Translations under genes and position numbers: made by a program
The notes under the pieces: generated by a model
The model's input: the letters and a program-made list of their open reading frames with translations, nothing else
The model's database searches: none
What the model was told of the DNA's origin: nothing
In this document: positions 1 through 8,384 of the stretch, piece after piece
Layout: every line of letters begins with the position of its first letter
Position numbering within the stretch: the stretch's first letter is position 1
Assembly: GCF_013155125.1 (NCBI RefSeq)
Contig: NZ_CP053564.1
Span: forward strand, 6,145,501-6,209,500
Direction of reading: 5' to 3'
DNA from: Pseudonocardia broussonetiae
Lineage (GTDB): Bacteria; Actinomycetota; Actinomycetes; Mycobacteriales; Pseudonocardiaceae
DNA: 64,000 nt

Positions 1-298
1 CGGCGGCGGCGCGGGCGGCCAGCGCGATCGCGGCCTTCGCGTCGGCGGCGGCGGCCGCGGCGGTGGCCTCGGCGGCGCGGGCGTTGGCCTCGGCCGCCTG
101 CCGGCGCAGCGCCGCGTCCGGGACGGGGAGGTCGTCGTGCACCAGCAGGTCGCGGTCGAGGTCCGCGTACCGGGCGTACGGGTCCCTGTCGTACGGGTCG
201 TCGCCGTAGCCGTGGTGGGCGCCCGAGGTCTCGGAACCGCGCTCACCGGCGGTCGATCCTCGACCGCCACCGAACTCCGTCATCGGAGTACTCGACAT
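1..298 (-). CDS. Hypothetical Ala-rich protein, N-terminal part only
   Basis: I do not recognise this protein. Only its first 99 residues lie in the window; the gene runs off the left edge. The start is ATG at 298, preceded by a G-rich stretch that can serve as ribosome binding site; an in-frame ATG at 283 is an alternative. The N-terminus is polar and disordered (Gly, Ser, Asp, Tyr rich, with a DPYDRDPYARY segment). It is followed by an Ala/Glu/Arg-rich helix from about residue 68 that looks like a coiled coil. The 187 bases between it and the next gene show no gene. Confidence 0.5.
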   Translation of the reverse strand, partial: MSSTPMTEFGGGRGSTAGERGSETSGAHHGYGDDPYDRDPYARYADLDRDLLVHDDLPVPDAALRRQAAEANARAAEATAAAAAADAKAAIALAARAAA

Positions 299-485
299 CG
301 TGCACCCCCCATCCGACCCGGCCCCTGCGGCCCGTCGTCACAGGGTTCAACGACCGTGTGTTGCGAAGGAATCGCCAATACCTCCATCCGGGTGGACGAA
401 GGGGCCCTCGAACTCACTCACCGGAGCCGACACGCGCACCCGCGGGTGAGGTGGTGCGCATGTGGGGTGGGGGGCTCACCGCAGG

Positions 486-1523
486 TCACCGATCTGCCGC
501 GTCCTCCGGCCTGGCCTTCGCCCGGCTGGGTTGCACCCGCATCGGCTCGCCCGGCATCTTCGGGTACTCGGGCGGATAGGGCAGCTCGGCGGGCCCGCGG
601 TCGCGGTCGTCGGCGGCATACCACTCCAGCGCGGTCTCGATGCCGCCCACCGCGGCGTCCATCCCCTCGTGCGGGTCGCCGTGCTCGGCGTAGAGGCCCG
701 GGACGGTGCGGACGTCGAAGTCCTCCGGCTCGACGTCGGGCAGCTGCTCCCAGGTCAGCGGCATCGACACCGTGGCCCGTGGCCGCCCGCGCACCGACCA
801 CGCCGAGGCGACGGTGCGGTCGCGCGCGGCCTGGTTGTAGTCGAGGAACACCCGCTCGCCGCGCTCCTCCTTCCACCACGCGACGGTGGCCCGCTCGGGC
901 AGCCGGTCGGCGACGCGGCGCGCGATCGCGATGACGGCGTGGCGGACGTCGATGAAGTCCCACTCCGGGCGGATCCGGGCGAAGACGTGGACGCCGCGCC
1001 CGCCCGAGGTCTTCGGCCAGCCGACGAGGCCGGCCTCGTCGAGCACCTCGCGCAGGACCGCGGCGACCTCCCGCGCCTCCGCGAAGCCGGTGCCGGGCTG
1101 GGGGTCGAGGTCGATGCGCAGCTCGTCGGGCCGGTCGGTGTCGGCGCGGCGGACCGGCCACGGGTGGAAGTCGAACGTGCCCATGTTCGCCGCCCACAGC
1201 AGCACCGCGGGCTCGGTGGGGCACAGCGACTCGGCGGTGCGGCCGCTGGGGAACGTCACGCGCGCGGTCTCGGCGTAGTCGGGCGCCCCCTTGGGCAGCC
1301 GCTTGCCGTAGAACGGCTCGCCCTCGACGCCGTCGGGGTAGCGCTTGAGGTTGGTCGGGCGCTCGCGCAGCACGCGCAGCAACGGCTCGACCACGGCCAG
1401 GTAGTAGTGCACGACCTCCCGCTTGGTGATCCCCGGCTCGGGGAAGTACACCTTGTCCGGGCTGGTCAGGCGCACCTCCCGGCCTCCGACGGACAGCAGC
1501 TCGACCGGTGCCTTGGACGCCAC
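486..1523 (-). CDS. LigD-type DNA polymerase/primase domain protein (NHEJ)
   Basis: This is a stand-alone polymerase of the archaeo-eukaryotic primase superfamily, the PolDom module of the end-joining ligase LigD. The family adds ribo- or deoxynucleotides at double-strand breaks handled by Ku and LigD. The 345 residues match a single PolDom with no ligase or phosphoesterase domain. Visible hallmarks are the metal-binding D138-L-D140 (RIDLDP), the nucleotide-binding SGGRGVHVF (173-181) and a third acidic residue D228 in FLDYNQ. The start is GTG 1523, placed 7 bases after a TACCGT -10 box, so the message is probably leaderless. No Ku or ligase gene is adjacent; whether it repairs breaks or does other gap filling is unknown. 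Confidence 0.9.
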   Translation of the reverse strand: MASKAPVELLSVGGREVRLTSPDKVYFPEPGITKREVVHYYLAVVEPLLRVLRERPTNLKRYPDGVEGEPFYGKRLPKGAPDYAETARVTFPSGRTAESLCPTEPAVLLWAANMGTFDFHPWPVRRADTDRPDELRIDLDPQPGTGFAEAREVAAVLREVLDEAGLVGWPKTSGGRGVHVFARIRPEWDFIDVRHAVIAIARRVADRLPERATVAWWKEERGERVFLDYNQAARDRTVASAWSVRGRPRATVSMPLTWEQLPDVEPEDFDVRTVPGLYAEHGDPHEGMDAAVGGIETALEWYAADDRDRGPAELPYPPEYPKMPGEPMRVQPSRAKARPEDAADR

Positions 1524-1530
1524 GGGCGGG

Positions 1531-1548
1531 ACGGTACTCCGCTACCCT
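1531..1548. promoter_or_regulatory. Back-to-back -10 boxes of divergent leaderless promoters
   Basis: TACCGT (minus strand, 1531-1536) lies 7 bases before the GTG at 1523, and TACCCT (plus strand, 1543-1548) lies 6 bases before the GTG at 1555. The two start codons are only 31 bp apart, so each -35 region must lie inside the opposite coding sequence. Confidence 0.55.
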
Positions 1549-1554
1549 GACGCC

Positions 1555-1842
1555 GTGCCGGACCGTCCGAGCTCCTCCCCCTTCGACGACGAGCTGCTCG
1601 GGCTCGACCCCGCCGACCCCGAGGCCCAGGCCTTCGCCGAGCACCTCGACCGGATGCAGCGCCAGCGCCCGGCGTTCACCGTCGAGGGCTACCTCGACGG
1701 CGTCAGCAACTTCGCCGACTCCGCCAACCGCGCCGAGGGCAGCCGCCGGTGGAGCGCGGTGCTGGTCGTGGTGCTGCTGCTGGCCGTCGCCGCGTTCCTC
1801 GTGTGGGAGGCACTGGTGTTCGTGGTGTCGACGTGGCTCTGA
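1555..1842 (+). CDS. Small single-pass membrane protein
   Basis: An unrecognised 95-residue protein. The first 65 residues are soluble, acidic and proline-rich (PFDDELLGLDPADPEAQ). One hydrophobic helix at about 68-92 forms a C-terminal anchor, so the bulk of the protein probably faces the cytoplasm. The GTG at 1555 was chosen because it follows a TACCCT -10 box at leaderless spacing. It is divergent from the LigD-type polymerase and 59 bp upstream of msrB, but msrB has its own -10 box. No function can be proposed. Confidence 0.7.
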   Translation: MPDRPSSSPFDDELLGLDPADPEAQAFAEHLDRMQRQRPAFTVEGYLDGVSNFADSANRAEGSRRWSAVLVVVLLLAVAAFLVWEALVFVVSTWL

Positions 1843-1888
1843 GCGATCTCCTCGGCCGCTTGCGCGGCGCGCTGTCGGGATCCGGACG

Positions 1889-1894
1889 TAGCCT
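1889..1894 (+). promoter_or_regulatory. -10 box of msrB
   Basis: TAGCCT followed after 7 bases by the ATG at 1902. The spacing fits a leaderless transcript. Confidence 0.5.
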
Positions 1895-1901
1895 GGATCG
1901 C

Positions 1902-2330
1902 ATGGATCCCGTCACCGAGCCCGACGCCACCGTCGTCAAGTCCGACGAGGAGTGGCGCGCGCAGCTCACCCCAGCCGAGTACCAGGTCCTGCGCCGGGCC
2001 GGCACCGAGCGCCCGTTCGTCGGCGAGTACACCGACACGAAGACCGCGGGCGTCTACTCCTGCCGCGCGTGCGGCGCGGAGCTGTTCCGCAGCGACACCA
2101 AGTTCGAGTCGCACTGCGGCTGGCCGTCCTTCTACACCCCGCTCGCCGGCAGCGCCGTCATCGAGCGCACCGACTACTCGATGGGCATGAAGCGCGTCGA
2201 GGTCGTCTGCGCCACCTGCAAGAGCCACCTCGGGCACGTCTTCGAGGGCGAGGGCTACAGCACTCCCACCGACCTCCGCTACTGCATCAACTCGATCTCC
2301 CTGCGCCTGGAGGAGAAGCCGCTCAGCTGA
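1902..2330 (+). CDS. msrB: Peptide-methionine (R)-S-oxide reductase
   Basis: Reduces the R epimer of methionine sulfoxide in proteins, repairing oxidative damage in the cytoplasm. The 142 residues have the normal length for a single-domain MsrB. Two CxxC pairs that bind structural zinc are present (C54/C57 in SCRACG and C103/C106 in CATCK), along with HCGWPSF and the catalytic cysteine C128 in RYCINS. The start is ATG 1902, directly after a -10 box. The 3' end overlaps the convergent vapC gene by 8 bp. Confidence 0.95.
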   Translation: MDPVTEPDATVVKSDEEWRAQLTPAEYQVLRRAGTERPFVGEYTDTKTAGVYSCRACGAELFRSDTKFESHCGWPSFYTPLAGSAVIERTDYSMGMKRVEVVCATCKSHLGHVFEGEGYSTPTDLRYCINSISLRLEEKPLS

Positions 2331-2721
2331 TCACCTCGACGGCGCACGGGAGCCCGGGGGCGCGGGCGAGGCGGGCGTCGGCGGTGAGCAGGGGCACGGC
2401 AAGCCGCGCCGCGAGGGCCACGTACAGCGCGTCGTAGAAGCTCAGGTTGTGGCGCAGGGACCACGCCGGACCGGACAGCGGGCCGTGCGGATACCGGTCC
2501 GTGACGAGCGTGGAGAGCATCCGCAACGCCCCGGCGGCCTGGGCCGGTTCGATGAGCCCCGCCGCCGCGTGCCTTCGGAGCACGCTGCCGACCTCCGCGT
2601 CGACCAGATGCGGTGCGTGGACCGGGTTCGCGACGAGCCTGGCGCGCAGGGCGTCGCCCTGGGGCGTGGCCTCCACGACCGCGATCGCGGCGACGGAGGC
2701 GTCCAGGACGAGCCCGTTCAC
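2323..2721 (-). CDS. vapC: PIN-domain ribonuclease toxin, VapC family
   Basis: A toxin of the type II VapBC family. PIN domains cleave RNA, usually tRNA or rRNA, using Mg or Mn ions held by acidic residues. The expected acidic set is visible: D7 in VLDAS, E43 in DAEVG, D97 in FYDALY and D115 in LLTADARL, over a normal length of 132 residues. Its start overlaps the vapB stop by 4 bases, the usual arrangement that keeps toxin output tied to antitoxin. The target RNA cannot be read from the sequence. Confidence 0.9.
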   Translation of the reverse strand: MNGLVLDASVAAIAVVEATPQGDALRARLVANPVHAPHLVDAEVGSVLRRHAAAGLIEPAQAAGALRMLSTLVTDRYPHGPLSGPAWSLRHNLSFYDALYVALAARLAVPLLTADARLARAPGLPCAVEVIS

Positions 2722-2954
2722 CGCCGCCGGTCGTCGTCGAGATCACGCAGGATCTGCTCCCGGGTGATCGTGTTCGGGTGCTGGTGGAGCTCGCGCTCCC
2801 AGTCGGCCAGGATCTCCGCCCGGTCGGGCCGGGAGCCCAGTGCCACGACCTGGTCGCGCATGTACGCCTGCAAGGACTGCCCGGCCTCCCGTGCTCGGCG
2901 CCGGATCGTCTTGTAGACGTCGTCCGGGATGTCGCGGACCTGGATCGTGGCCAT
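2718..2954 (-). CDS. vapB: Ribbon-helix-helix antitoxin, VapB family
   Basis: Binds and neutralises the PIN toxin encoded immediately downstream and should repress the operon. The 78 residues start with a short beta strand and two helices typical of RHH DNA-binding proteins (MATIQVRDIPDDVYKTIRRR), followed by an acidic, helical C-terminus that would wrap the toxin (LADWERELHQ...LRDLDDDRRR). The start is ATG 2954. A perfect palindrome lies 6 bp upstream and is the likely operator. Confidence 0.88.
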   Translation of the reverse strand: MATIQVRDIPDDVYKTIRRRAREAGQSLQAYMRDQVVALGSRPDRAEILADWERELHQHPNTITREQILRDLDDDRRR

Positions 2955-2959
2955 GCCCC

Positions 2960-2986
2960 AGAGTAGCGCTGTTCCAGCGCTACTCT
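2960..2986 (-). promoter_or_regulatory. VapBC operator palindrome overlapping the promoter
   Basis: A perfect inverted repeat: AGAGTAGCGCT, 5-base spacer GTTCC, AGCGCTACTCT. The arm next to vapB contains TACTCT on the minus strand, 5 bases before the vapB ATG, so it doubles as a -10 box. Bound antitoxin or VapBC complex would block RNA polymerase. The palindrome begins one base after the hemQ stop codon. No T-tract follows, which argues against a terminator. Confidence 0.75.
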
Positions 2987-2987
2987 G

Positions 2988-3683
2988 CTACGGCAGCCGG
3001 GCGACCAGGTCGCCGACCTGCACGCGGGGGCCGGTGAAGAACGGCACCTCCTCGCGCACGTGGCGGCGGGCCTCGGTGGCGCGCAGGTCGCGCATGAGGT
3101 CGACGATCCGGTCGAGCGCGTCGCACTCGAACGCCAGGATCCACTCGTAGTCGCCCAGCGCGAAGGCGGGGACGGTGTTGGCGCGCACGTCGGCGTACCC
3201 GCGGGCGGCCTTGCCGTGGTCGGCGAGCATCGTGCGCCGCTCCTCGTCGGGCAGCAGGTACCAGTCGAGCGAGCGGACGAAGGGGTAGACGCAGACGTAG
3301 CCCTTCGGCTCCTCCCCCGCGACGAACGCCGGCACGTGGCTCTTGTTGAACTCCGCGGGGCGGTGCAGCGCCACCTGGCTCCACACCGGGACGCTGGCGC
3401 GGCCGAGTGCGGTGCTGCGGCGCAGGTCGGCGTAGGCGCCCTGCAGGGCCTCGACGTTGTCGGCGTGCCACCAGACCAGGTAGTCGGCGTCGGCCCGCAT
3501 GCCCGCGATGTCGTAGACGCCGCGCACGACGACGCCCTTGCCCTCCAGCGCGTCGAGGAACTCCCCGACCTCCGCGACGGCCTGCGTGCGGTCGTCCCCG
3601 AGGCGTCCGGGTTCGACGCGGAACACCGACCACATCGTGTAGCGGACGGCGCTGTTGAGCTGGGCGTAGTCGAGGCGGGCCAT
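2988..3683 (-). CDS. hemQ: Coproheme decarboxylase
   Basis: Last enzyme of the coproporphyrin-dependent heme pathway of Gram-positive bacteria: oxidative decarboxylation of coproheme III to heme b with peroxide. It belongs to the chlorite-dismutase-like superfamily. The 231 residues fit the actinobacterial form. Family landmarks are Y133 in the VYPFVRS motif (equivalent to the radical-forming tyrosine) and H156 in LADHGKA, the expected heme ligand. The start is ATG 3683. It is separated from hemY by the STAND/FAD pair, and only 35 bp separate its start from that of the divergent STAND gene. Confidence 0.93.
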   Translation of the reverse strand: MARLDYAQLNSAVRYTMWSVFRVEPGRLGDDRTQAVAEVGEFLDALEGKGVVVRGVYDIAGMRADADYLVWWHADNVEALQGAYADLRRSTALGRASVPVWSQVALHRPAEFNKSHVPAFVAGEEPKGYVCVYPFVRSLDWYLLPDEERRTMLADHGKAARGYADVRANTVPAFALGDYEWILAFECDALDRIVDLMRDLRATEARRHVREEVPFFTGPRVQVGDLVARLP

Positions 3684-3706
3684 GGCTCCATGGTGCCATC
3701 CGCGGC

Positions 3707-3712
3707 TACCGT
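3707..3712 (+). promoter_or_regulatory. -10 box of the STAND ATPase gene
   Basis: TACCGT, 6 bases before the ATG at 3719. The spacing fits a leaderless start. Confidence 0.5.
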
Positions 3713-3718
3713 TCCCGG

Positions 3719-5641
3719 ATGCGGTCGCGGCCCACCCTCGGCGCGCGGCTGCGCACCGCGCGGGGCCGCGCGTTCGTCGGCCGCGCCGCCGAGCGGGAGC
3801 TGTTCCGGCAGGCGGTGACGGCCCCGGGCGAGCCGCCGTTCACCGTGCTGCACGTCCACGGCCCGGGCGGGATCGGGAAGAGCGCGCTGCTGCGGATGTT
3901 CGCCGGGTCGGCCGAGGGGGCGGAGGTCGTCCGGCTCGACGGGCGCGGCATCGCCCCCGACCGCGACGCCGTGCGGGCCGCCGTCGCCCCGCTGCGGACG
4001 ACGGCCCGGCGGGGCGTCCTGCTCGTCGACACCTACGAGCTGCTGGCCCCGCTCGACGCCTGGATCCGCGACGACCTGCTCCCCGGCCTGCCGCCCGACG
4101 TCGTCGTGGTGCTCGCCGGGCGGCACCCGCCCGCGCCGGGCTGGAGCGCCGACCCGGGGTGGCGCGAGCTGGTGCGGGTGCTGCCGCTGGCCCCGCTCCC
4201 GCCCGCCGAGTCGGCGGAGCTGCTGGGCTCGTCGTCGCCCCGGGTGCTCGCGTTCTGCTCGGGCTACCCGCTGGCCCTGGCGCTGGCCCGCGAGCTCGGC
4301 GCCGACGCGGTGCCGGAGCGGCTCACCGCGCCCGACGTCGTCGGCGAGCTGGTGGGGCGCCTCGTCGACGTCGCGCCCGGCCCGGAGCACCGGCGCGCGC
4401 TGCAGGTCGCCGCGTGGGCGCGCGTGACGACGGAGGCCCTGCTGCGCGAGGTCCTGGGCGTCGACGACGCGGCCGCGCTGTTCGACTGGCTGCGCGCCCA
4501 GCCCTACGTCGAGTCCGGGCCGGGCGGGGTCCACCCGCACGACGTGGTGCGGGAGGTGCTGGTCGCCGACCTGCGCTGGCGCGACCCGGACACGACGGCG
4601 GCGCTGCTGGCCGCGCTGCGCCGCAGCGTGCTGGCCGCCGCCCGGTCCGGGCGCGAGGGCCCGCGCGGGCGCGCGATCCTCGACCTCCTCTTCAGCTTCC
4701 GCCACCACCCCGTCGCCCGCGGCTTCTTCGACTGGGACGCCTTCGGCGCCGTCCCCGGCGAGCCCTACCGGCCCGGCGACCGCGCGGGCGTCGAGGCGCT
4801 GCTCGTGCGGCACGCGGGCGTCGAGGGGGCGGTGCCGCTGCGGCGCTGGCTCGACGAGCAGCCCGCGGCGTTCACGGTGTGCCGGGACGGCGACGCCGTG
4901 CGCGGGGTCGCGGTGTGGCTGGCGCTGCACGAGGCGGCGCCCGCCGCCGTCGCGGCCGACCCGGTCGCCGCGGCCGCCGTCGCGTGGGCGGGACGCGCCG
5001 AGGGGGACGTGATGATGATGCGGTTCCTCGCCGACCGCGACGCCGGCCAGGGCCCGTCACCCGCCTTCGACGCCGCCGCCGTCGGGCACCTGCGGCACGT
5101 GCTCACCCGGCCCGGCCTCGTCGCCGACTTCTGCGTCACCACCGAGCCCGCCGTGCTCGGACCGTTCTTCCGGCACATCGGTTACGCCCAGGAGCTCGAC
5201 GTCCCGGTCGGCGACCGCTCCTGCGCGGTGTTCTGCCGCGACTGGCGGCGCCCGCCGGCCCGGTCGATCTGGTCGGGCCTCACCGCGCCCCGGACCGCGC
5301 CGGCCGCGCCCGCCGACGTCCGCGCCGCGCTGCGCGACCTGCACCGGCCCGACCTGCTGGCCCGCAGCCCGCTCGCCGCCGCCGACGGGCCGGACGCCCT
5401 GCGCGCACGGCTGCTCGCGGCCGTCGCGGGCCTGCGCGCCGATCCCCGCGACGACCGGCTGCACCGCGTGCTCGACCGCACCTACCTGCGCCCCGCGCCG
5501 ACCCAGGAGCGCGCCGCCGAGCTGCTCGGCCTGCCGTTCTCCACCTACCGCCGCCATCTCGGCACCGCGGTCGCCCGGGTGGCGGCCGCCCTGGACGGCG
5601 GCCCCGGGCAGGAAGTGGGCAGGGAACGGCCTGGAGAGTGA
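3719..5641 (+). CDS. STAND-type ATPase regulator with C-terminal helix-turn-helix
   Basis: A 640-residue protein that looks like a signal-transducing AAA/STAND ATPase. A P-loop GPGGIGKS lies at 48-55 and a Walker B-like LLVDTYE at 101-107. A helical region follows to about 340. A segment around 420-530 resembles a GNAT fold ([17 protein letters not shown] and [11 protein letters not shown]), although acetyl-CoA binding is not obvious. The C-terminus (about 575-625, with [20 protein letters not shown]) looks like a sigma-region-4 or LuxR type HTH. Domain order suggests an ATP-dependent transcription regulator. It lies 18 bp upstream of an FAD oxidoreductase and is probably cotranscribed with it. 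The ligand and target are unknown. Confidence 0.72.
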   Translation: MRSRPTLGARLRTARGRAFVGRAAERELFRQAVTAPGEPPFTVLHVHGPGGIGKSALLRMFAGSAEGAEVVRLDGRGIAPDRDAVRAAVAPLRTTARRGVLLVDTYELLAPLDAWIRDDLLPGLPPDVVVVLAGRHPPAPGWSADPGWRELVRVLPLAPLPPAESAELLGSSSPRVLAFCSGYPLALALARELGADAVPERLTAPDVVGELVGRLVDVAPGPEHRRALQVAAWARVTTEALLREVLGVDDAAALFDWLRAQPYVESGPGGVHPHDVVREVLVADLRWRDPDTTAALLAALRRSVLAAARSGREGPRGRAILDLLFSFRHHPVARGFFDWDAFGAVPGEPYRPGDRAGVEALLVRHAGVEGAVPLRRWLDEQPAAFTVCRDGDAVRGVAVWLALHEAAPAAVAADPVAAAAVAWAGRAEGDVMMMRFLADRDAGQGPSPAFDAAAVGHLRHVLTRPGLVADFCVTTEPAVLGPFFRHIGYAQELDVPVGDRSCAVFCRDWRRPPARSIWSGLTAPRTAPAAPADVRAALRDLHRPDLLARSPLAAADGPDALRARLLAAVAGLRADPRDDRLHRVLDRTYLRPAPTQERAAELLGLPFSTYRRHLGTAVARVAAALDGGPGQEVGRERPGE

Positions 5642-5659
5642 GCACCGGACGGGGCCACC

Positions 5660-7006
5660 GTGCCCGGCATGACCCACGCCGTCGTCCTGGGTGCGAGCAT
5701 GGCCGGCCTGCTCGCCGCCCGCGTCCTGTCCGAGTCGTTCGACCACGTCACCGTCGTCGAGCGCGACACCCTGCCCACCGGCGCCGCCGACCGCCGCGGT
5801 GTGCCCCAGGGCCGCCACCCGCACGTCCTGCTCCCCCGCGGCCGCGAGGTGCTGGAGGAGCTCCTCCCCGGCCTGACCGACGCGCTGGTCGCCCGCGGCG
5901 CCGTCACCGGGACGTCGGGGCAGATCCGGTTCCTGCTGGCCGGCCACCGGTTCCTGCCCGTCCCCGGCACGACGCGGACGCTGATGCTCAGCCGCGCGCT
6001 GCTGGAGTCCCACGTCCGGCAGGAGGTGCGCGGCCTGGTCGACGTCCGGGAGCGCCGCGACGTCGTCGGGCTCCTCGGCGACCGCACCCGCGTCACGGGC
6101 GTGCAGGTGCGCGACCGCGACACCGCGCAGGAGCAGGTGCTCGACGCCGACCTCGTCGTCGACGCCACCGGCCGCGCCTCCCGCACCCCGGTCTGGCTGG
6201 CCGAGCGGGGCGGCACGGCGCCGCGCGAGGACCGGGTGACCGTCGACGTCGGCTACACGACCGGCCGGTTCCGGCTGCGCCCCGGCGCGCTCGGCGACCA
6301 GCAGGCGGTGCTGCTCTCGGCCGCGCCGGGCGTACCGCGGGGCGGGGCGGTGTTCCCCGTCGAGGGCGGGGAGCACCTGGTCGTGCTCATCGGCGGCTTC
6401 GACGACCGGCCGCCCGCCGACCCCGAGGGCTACCACCGCTTCGCCGCGACCCTGCCCTTCCCCGACGTCGCCGACGCGCTGGTGGGCGCCGAGCCCGTCG
6501 GCCCGCTGCGGGTCACGCGGTTCCCGGCCAACGCCTGGCGGCGCTACGACCTGCTCGACGACCTCCCCGCCGGCCTGCTCGTGCTCGGCGACGCCGTGTG
6601 CTCGTTCAACCCGGTCTACGGGCAGGGCATGACGGTGGCGGCGCTGCAGGCGCTGGCGCTGCGCGGGCTGACCGGTGCGCCGGATCCGCGGGCGCACGCC
6701 CGGGCCGTCGCGCGGGTGGTGCGGCCGGTGTGGGACCTCACCGTCGGCGCGGACCTGCAGGACCCCCGCGTCGACGGCCCGCGGACGCGGGCGGGCCGGC
6801 TCGTCGGCGCCTACATCGGGCGGGTGCAGGCCGCCGCGGCCGTGGACCCGGCCGTGGCGAAGGCGTTCGTCCAGGTCACGGGGCTGCTCGCGCCGCCGCC
6901 GTCGCTGATGCGCCCGGACCGGGTGGCGCGGGTGGCGTGGGCGTCGCTGCGGTCGTCCCGGCGGTTCCCGGCACCGCGGACGTCCGAGCTCACCGGGGCG
7001 GGGTGA
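5660..7006 (+). CDS. FAD-dependent oxidoreductase, PHBH-like monooxygenase family
   Basis: A 448-residue flavoprotein. The N-terminal Rossmann motif GASMAGLLAARVL (11-23), the ERD at the end of the second strand and a C-terminal GDAVCSFNPVYGQGM (about 308-322) are the FAD-binding landmarks of the aromatic hydroxylase/geranylgeranyl-reductase-like group. The substrate is unknown. GTG 5660 is used because GGACGGGG lies just upstream; ATG 5669 is an alternative. It follows the STAND regulator closely, so the two are probably one unit. Its end overlaps the convergent hemY gene by 17 bp. Confidence 0.8.
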   Translation: MPGMTHAVVLGASMAGLLAARVLSESFDHVTVVERDTLPTGAADRRGVPQGRHPHVLLPRGREVLEELLPGLTDALVARGAVTGTSGQIRFLLAGHRFLPVPGTTRTLMLSRALLESHVRQEVRGLVDVRERRDVVGLLGDRTRVTGVQVRDRDTAQEQVLDADLVVDATGRASRTPVWLAERGGTAPREDRVTVDVGYTTGRFRLRPGALGDQQAVLLSAAPGVPRGGAVFPVEGGEHLVVLIGGFDDRPPADPEGYHRFAATLPFPDVADALVGAEPVGPLRVTRFPANAWRRYDLLDDLPAGLLVLGDAVCSFNPVYGQGMTVAALQALALRGLTGAPDPRAHARAVARVVRPVWDLTVGADLQDPRVDGPRTRAGRLVGAYIGRVQAAAAVDPAVAKAFVQVTGLLAPPPSLMRPDRVARVAWASLRSSRRFPAPRTSELTGAG

Positions 7007-8384
7007 GCCCCGCCGCGACCCGCCCGGCCGCCGCCCGGGCCGTCGCCACGCACGCCGGGACGCCGACCCCGTGCAGCGCCGCCCCGGCCACCGCGAGCCC
7101 GGCCGGGAGGCCGTCCTCGATCGCGGCGACGCGGTCGAGGTGGCCGACGCCGTACTGCGGCAGCCCGCCGCCCCAGCGCTGGACGTGCACGGCGACGGGT
7201 GCGGCCGTCACGCCGGTGAGCGTGGCGAGGTCGGCGCGGACGCGGGCGACGAGCTCGTCGTCGTCGACCTGCAGGGCCGGGGCCTCGCCGAACCGCCCCA
7301 GCGACGCCCGCAGCCGCACCACGCCGTCGCCCGCGAGGTGCGCCCACTTCGTGCCCGAGTGCGTGACGCCCTTGACGTGCAGCGGCTCGTCGGCGGCCAC
7401 GAGCGTGCCCGACGTCGGCGGGAGCGTGGCCGCGTCGGCGTCGCGGAAGGCGAGCGCGACGACCACCGACGACGCCAGCTCGATCTCCCCCGCCGCCCGC
7501 GCCGCCGCGGGCGCGACGCCGGCCAGCAGCTTCGCCGCGGCCGGGGCGGGCACGGCGAGCACCACGGCGTCGACGTCCAGCGCCTCCGGCTCCGTGGTCG
7601 AGCCGAGCACGAGCCGCCAGCCGCCGTCCAGCGCCACGAGCTCCCGGACCGTGACGCCGAGCCGGACGTCGGCCCGCGCGGCCGCGGCGAGGGCGTCGAG
7701 CAGGGTGCGGTAGCCGCCGGGGACGGCGCCGAACACCGGGCCGCCCGGCGCGCTGCCGGTGGGGGTGGTGGCCCGGTCGGCCGCGGCCGTCAGCGAGGGG
7801 GCGCCGGCGTCGAGGGCTGCGGCGAGCGCGGGGATGGTGGCGCGCAGCCCGAGCGCGTCGACGCGCCCGGCGTAGACGCCGCCGAGCAGCGGGTCGGCGA
7901 GCCGGTCGGCGATCTCGTCGCCGAAGCGCGCGCGCAGCAGCCCGCCCAGCGCGGCGTCGGACCCGGGCTCCCAGTCCAGCGGGATCCCGGGCTCCGCGGC
8001 GACCCCGGCGAGGCCGCTACCCGACAGGAGCGCGTCGAGGCGGGCGGCGCTCGTGGGCACACCCAGCAGCGTGCCGCCGGGGAGCGGGGCGGTGCGCCCG
8101 CCCGCGCAGACGGTGGCCGACGCGGCCGTCGGGTGGACGGCGGGCGGCAGACCCAGCTCGGCCAGCAGCGCGGGCACCTCCGGGCGGCGGGCCAGGAACG
8201 CCTCGGCGCCGACGTCGAACGGCTTCCCGGCCAGGTCGACGGTGTGCAGCACGCCGCCGACGCGGTCGCGCCGCTCCAGGACGGTGATCCGCGCGTCCGG
8301 GCCGAGCAGCGCGCGCAGGCGGTGGGCGGCGGCGAGGCCGGAGATCCCCCCGCCGACGACCGCGACCCGCACCGGGCCGGTCAC
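6990..8384 (-). CDS. hemY: Coproporphyrinogen III / protoporphyrinogen oxidase
   Basis: FAD enzyme that oxidises the porphyrinogen ring by six electrons. In organisms with HemQ its substrate is coproporphyrinogen III. The 464 residues begin with the dinucleotide-binding motif [17 protein letters not shown], and [14 protein letters not shown] and the C-terminal [15 protein letters not shown] match the family. The start is GTG 8384, overlapping the hemE stop by 4 bases (GTGA), so translation is coupled to hemE. Ferrochelatase (hemH), expected in this pathway, is not in the window. Confidence 0.92.
   Translation of the reverse strand: MTGPVRVAVVGGGISGLAAAHRLRALLGPDARITVLERRDRVGGVLHTVDLAGKPFDVGAEAFLARRPEVPALLAELGLPPAVHPTAASATVCAGGRTAPLPGGTLLGVPTSAARLDALLSGSGLAGVAAEPGIPLDWEPGSDAALGGLLRARFGDEIADRLADPLLGGVYAGRVDALGLRATIPALAAALDAGAPSLTAAADRATTPTGSAPGGPVFGAVPGGYRTLLDALAAAARADVRLGVTVRELVALDGGWRLVLGSTTEPEALDVDAVVLAVPAPAAAKLLAGVAPAAARAAGEIELASSVVVALAFRDADAATLPPTSGTLVAADEPLHVKGVTHSGTKWAHLAGDGVVRLRASLGRFGEAPALQVDDDELVARVRADLATLTGVTAAPVAVHVQRWGGGLPQYGVGHLDRVAAIEDGLPAGLAVAGAALHGVGVPACVATARAAAGRVAAGLTPPR

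Noticed and set aside
2960..2986. Terminator of hemQ
   Set aside because: The palindrome has no T-tract, overlaps the vapB promoter and fits an antitoxin operator better.
2279..4930. 883-residue minus-strand frame
   Set aside because: Low-complexity shadow opposite hemQ and the STAND gene.
3682..7713. A single 1343-residue plus-strand open frame across the STAND and FAD genes
   Set aside because: It is an out-of-frame Arg/Ala/Pro-rich shadow with no family similarity; the two real genes lie in other frames.
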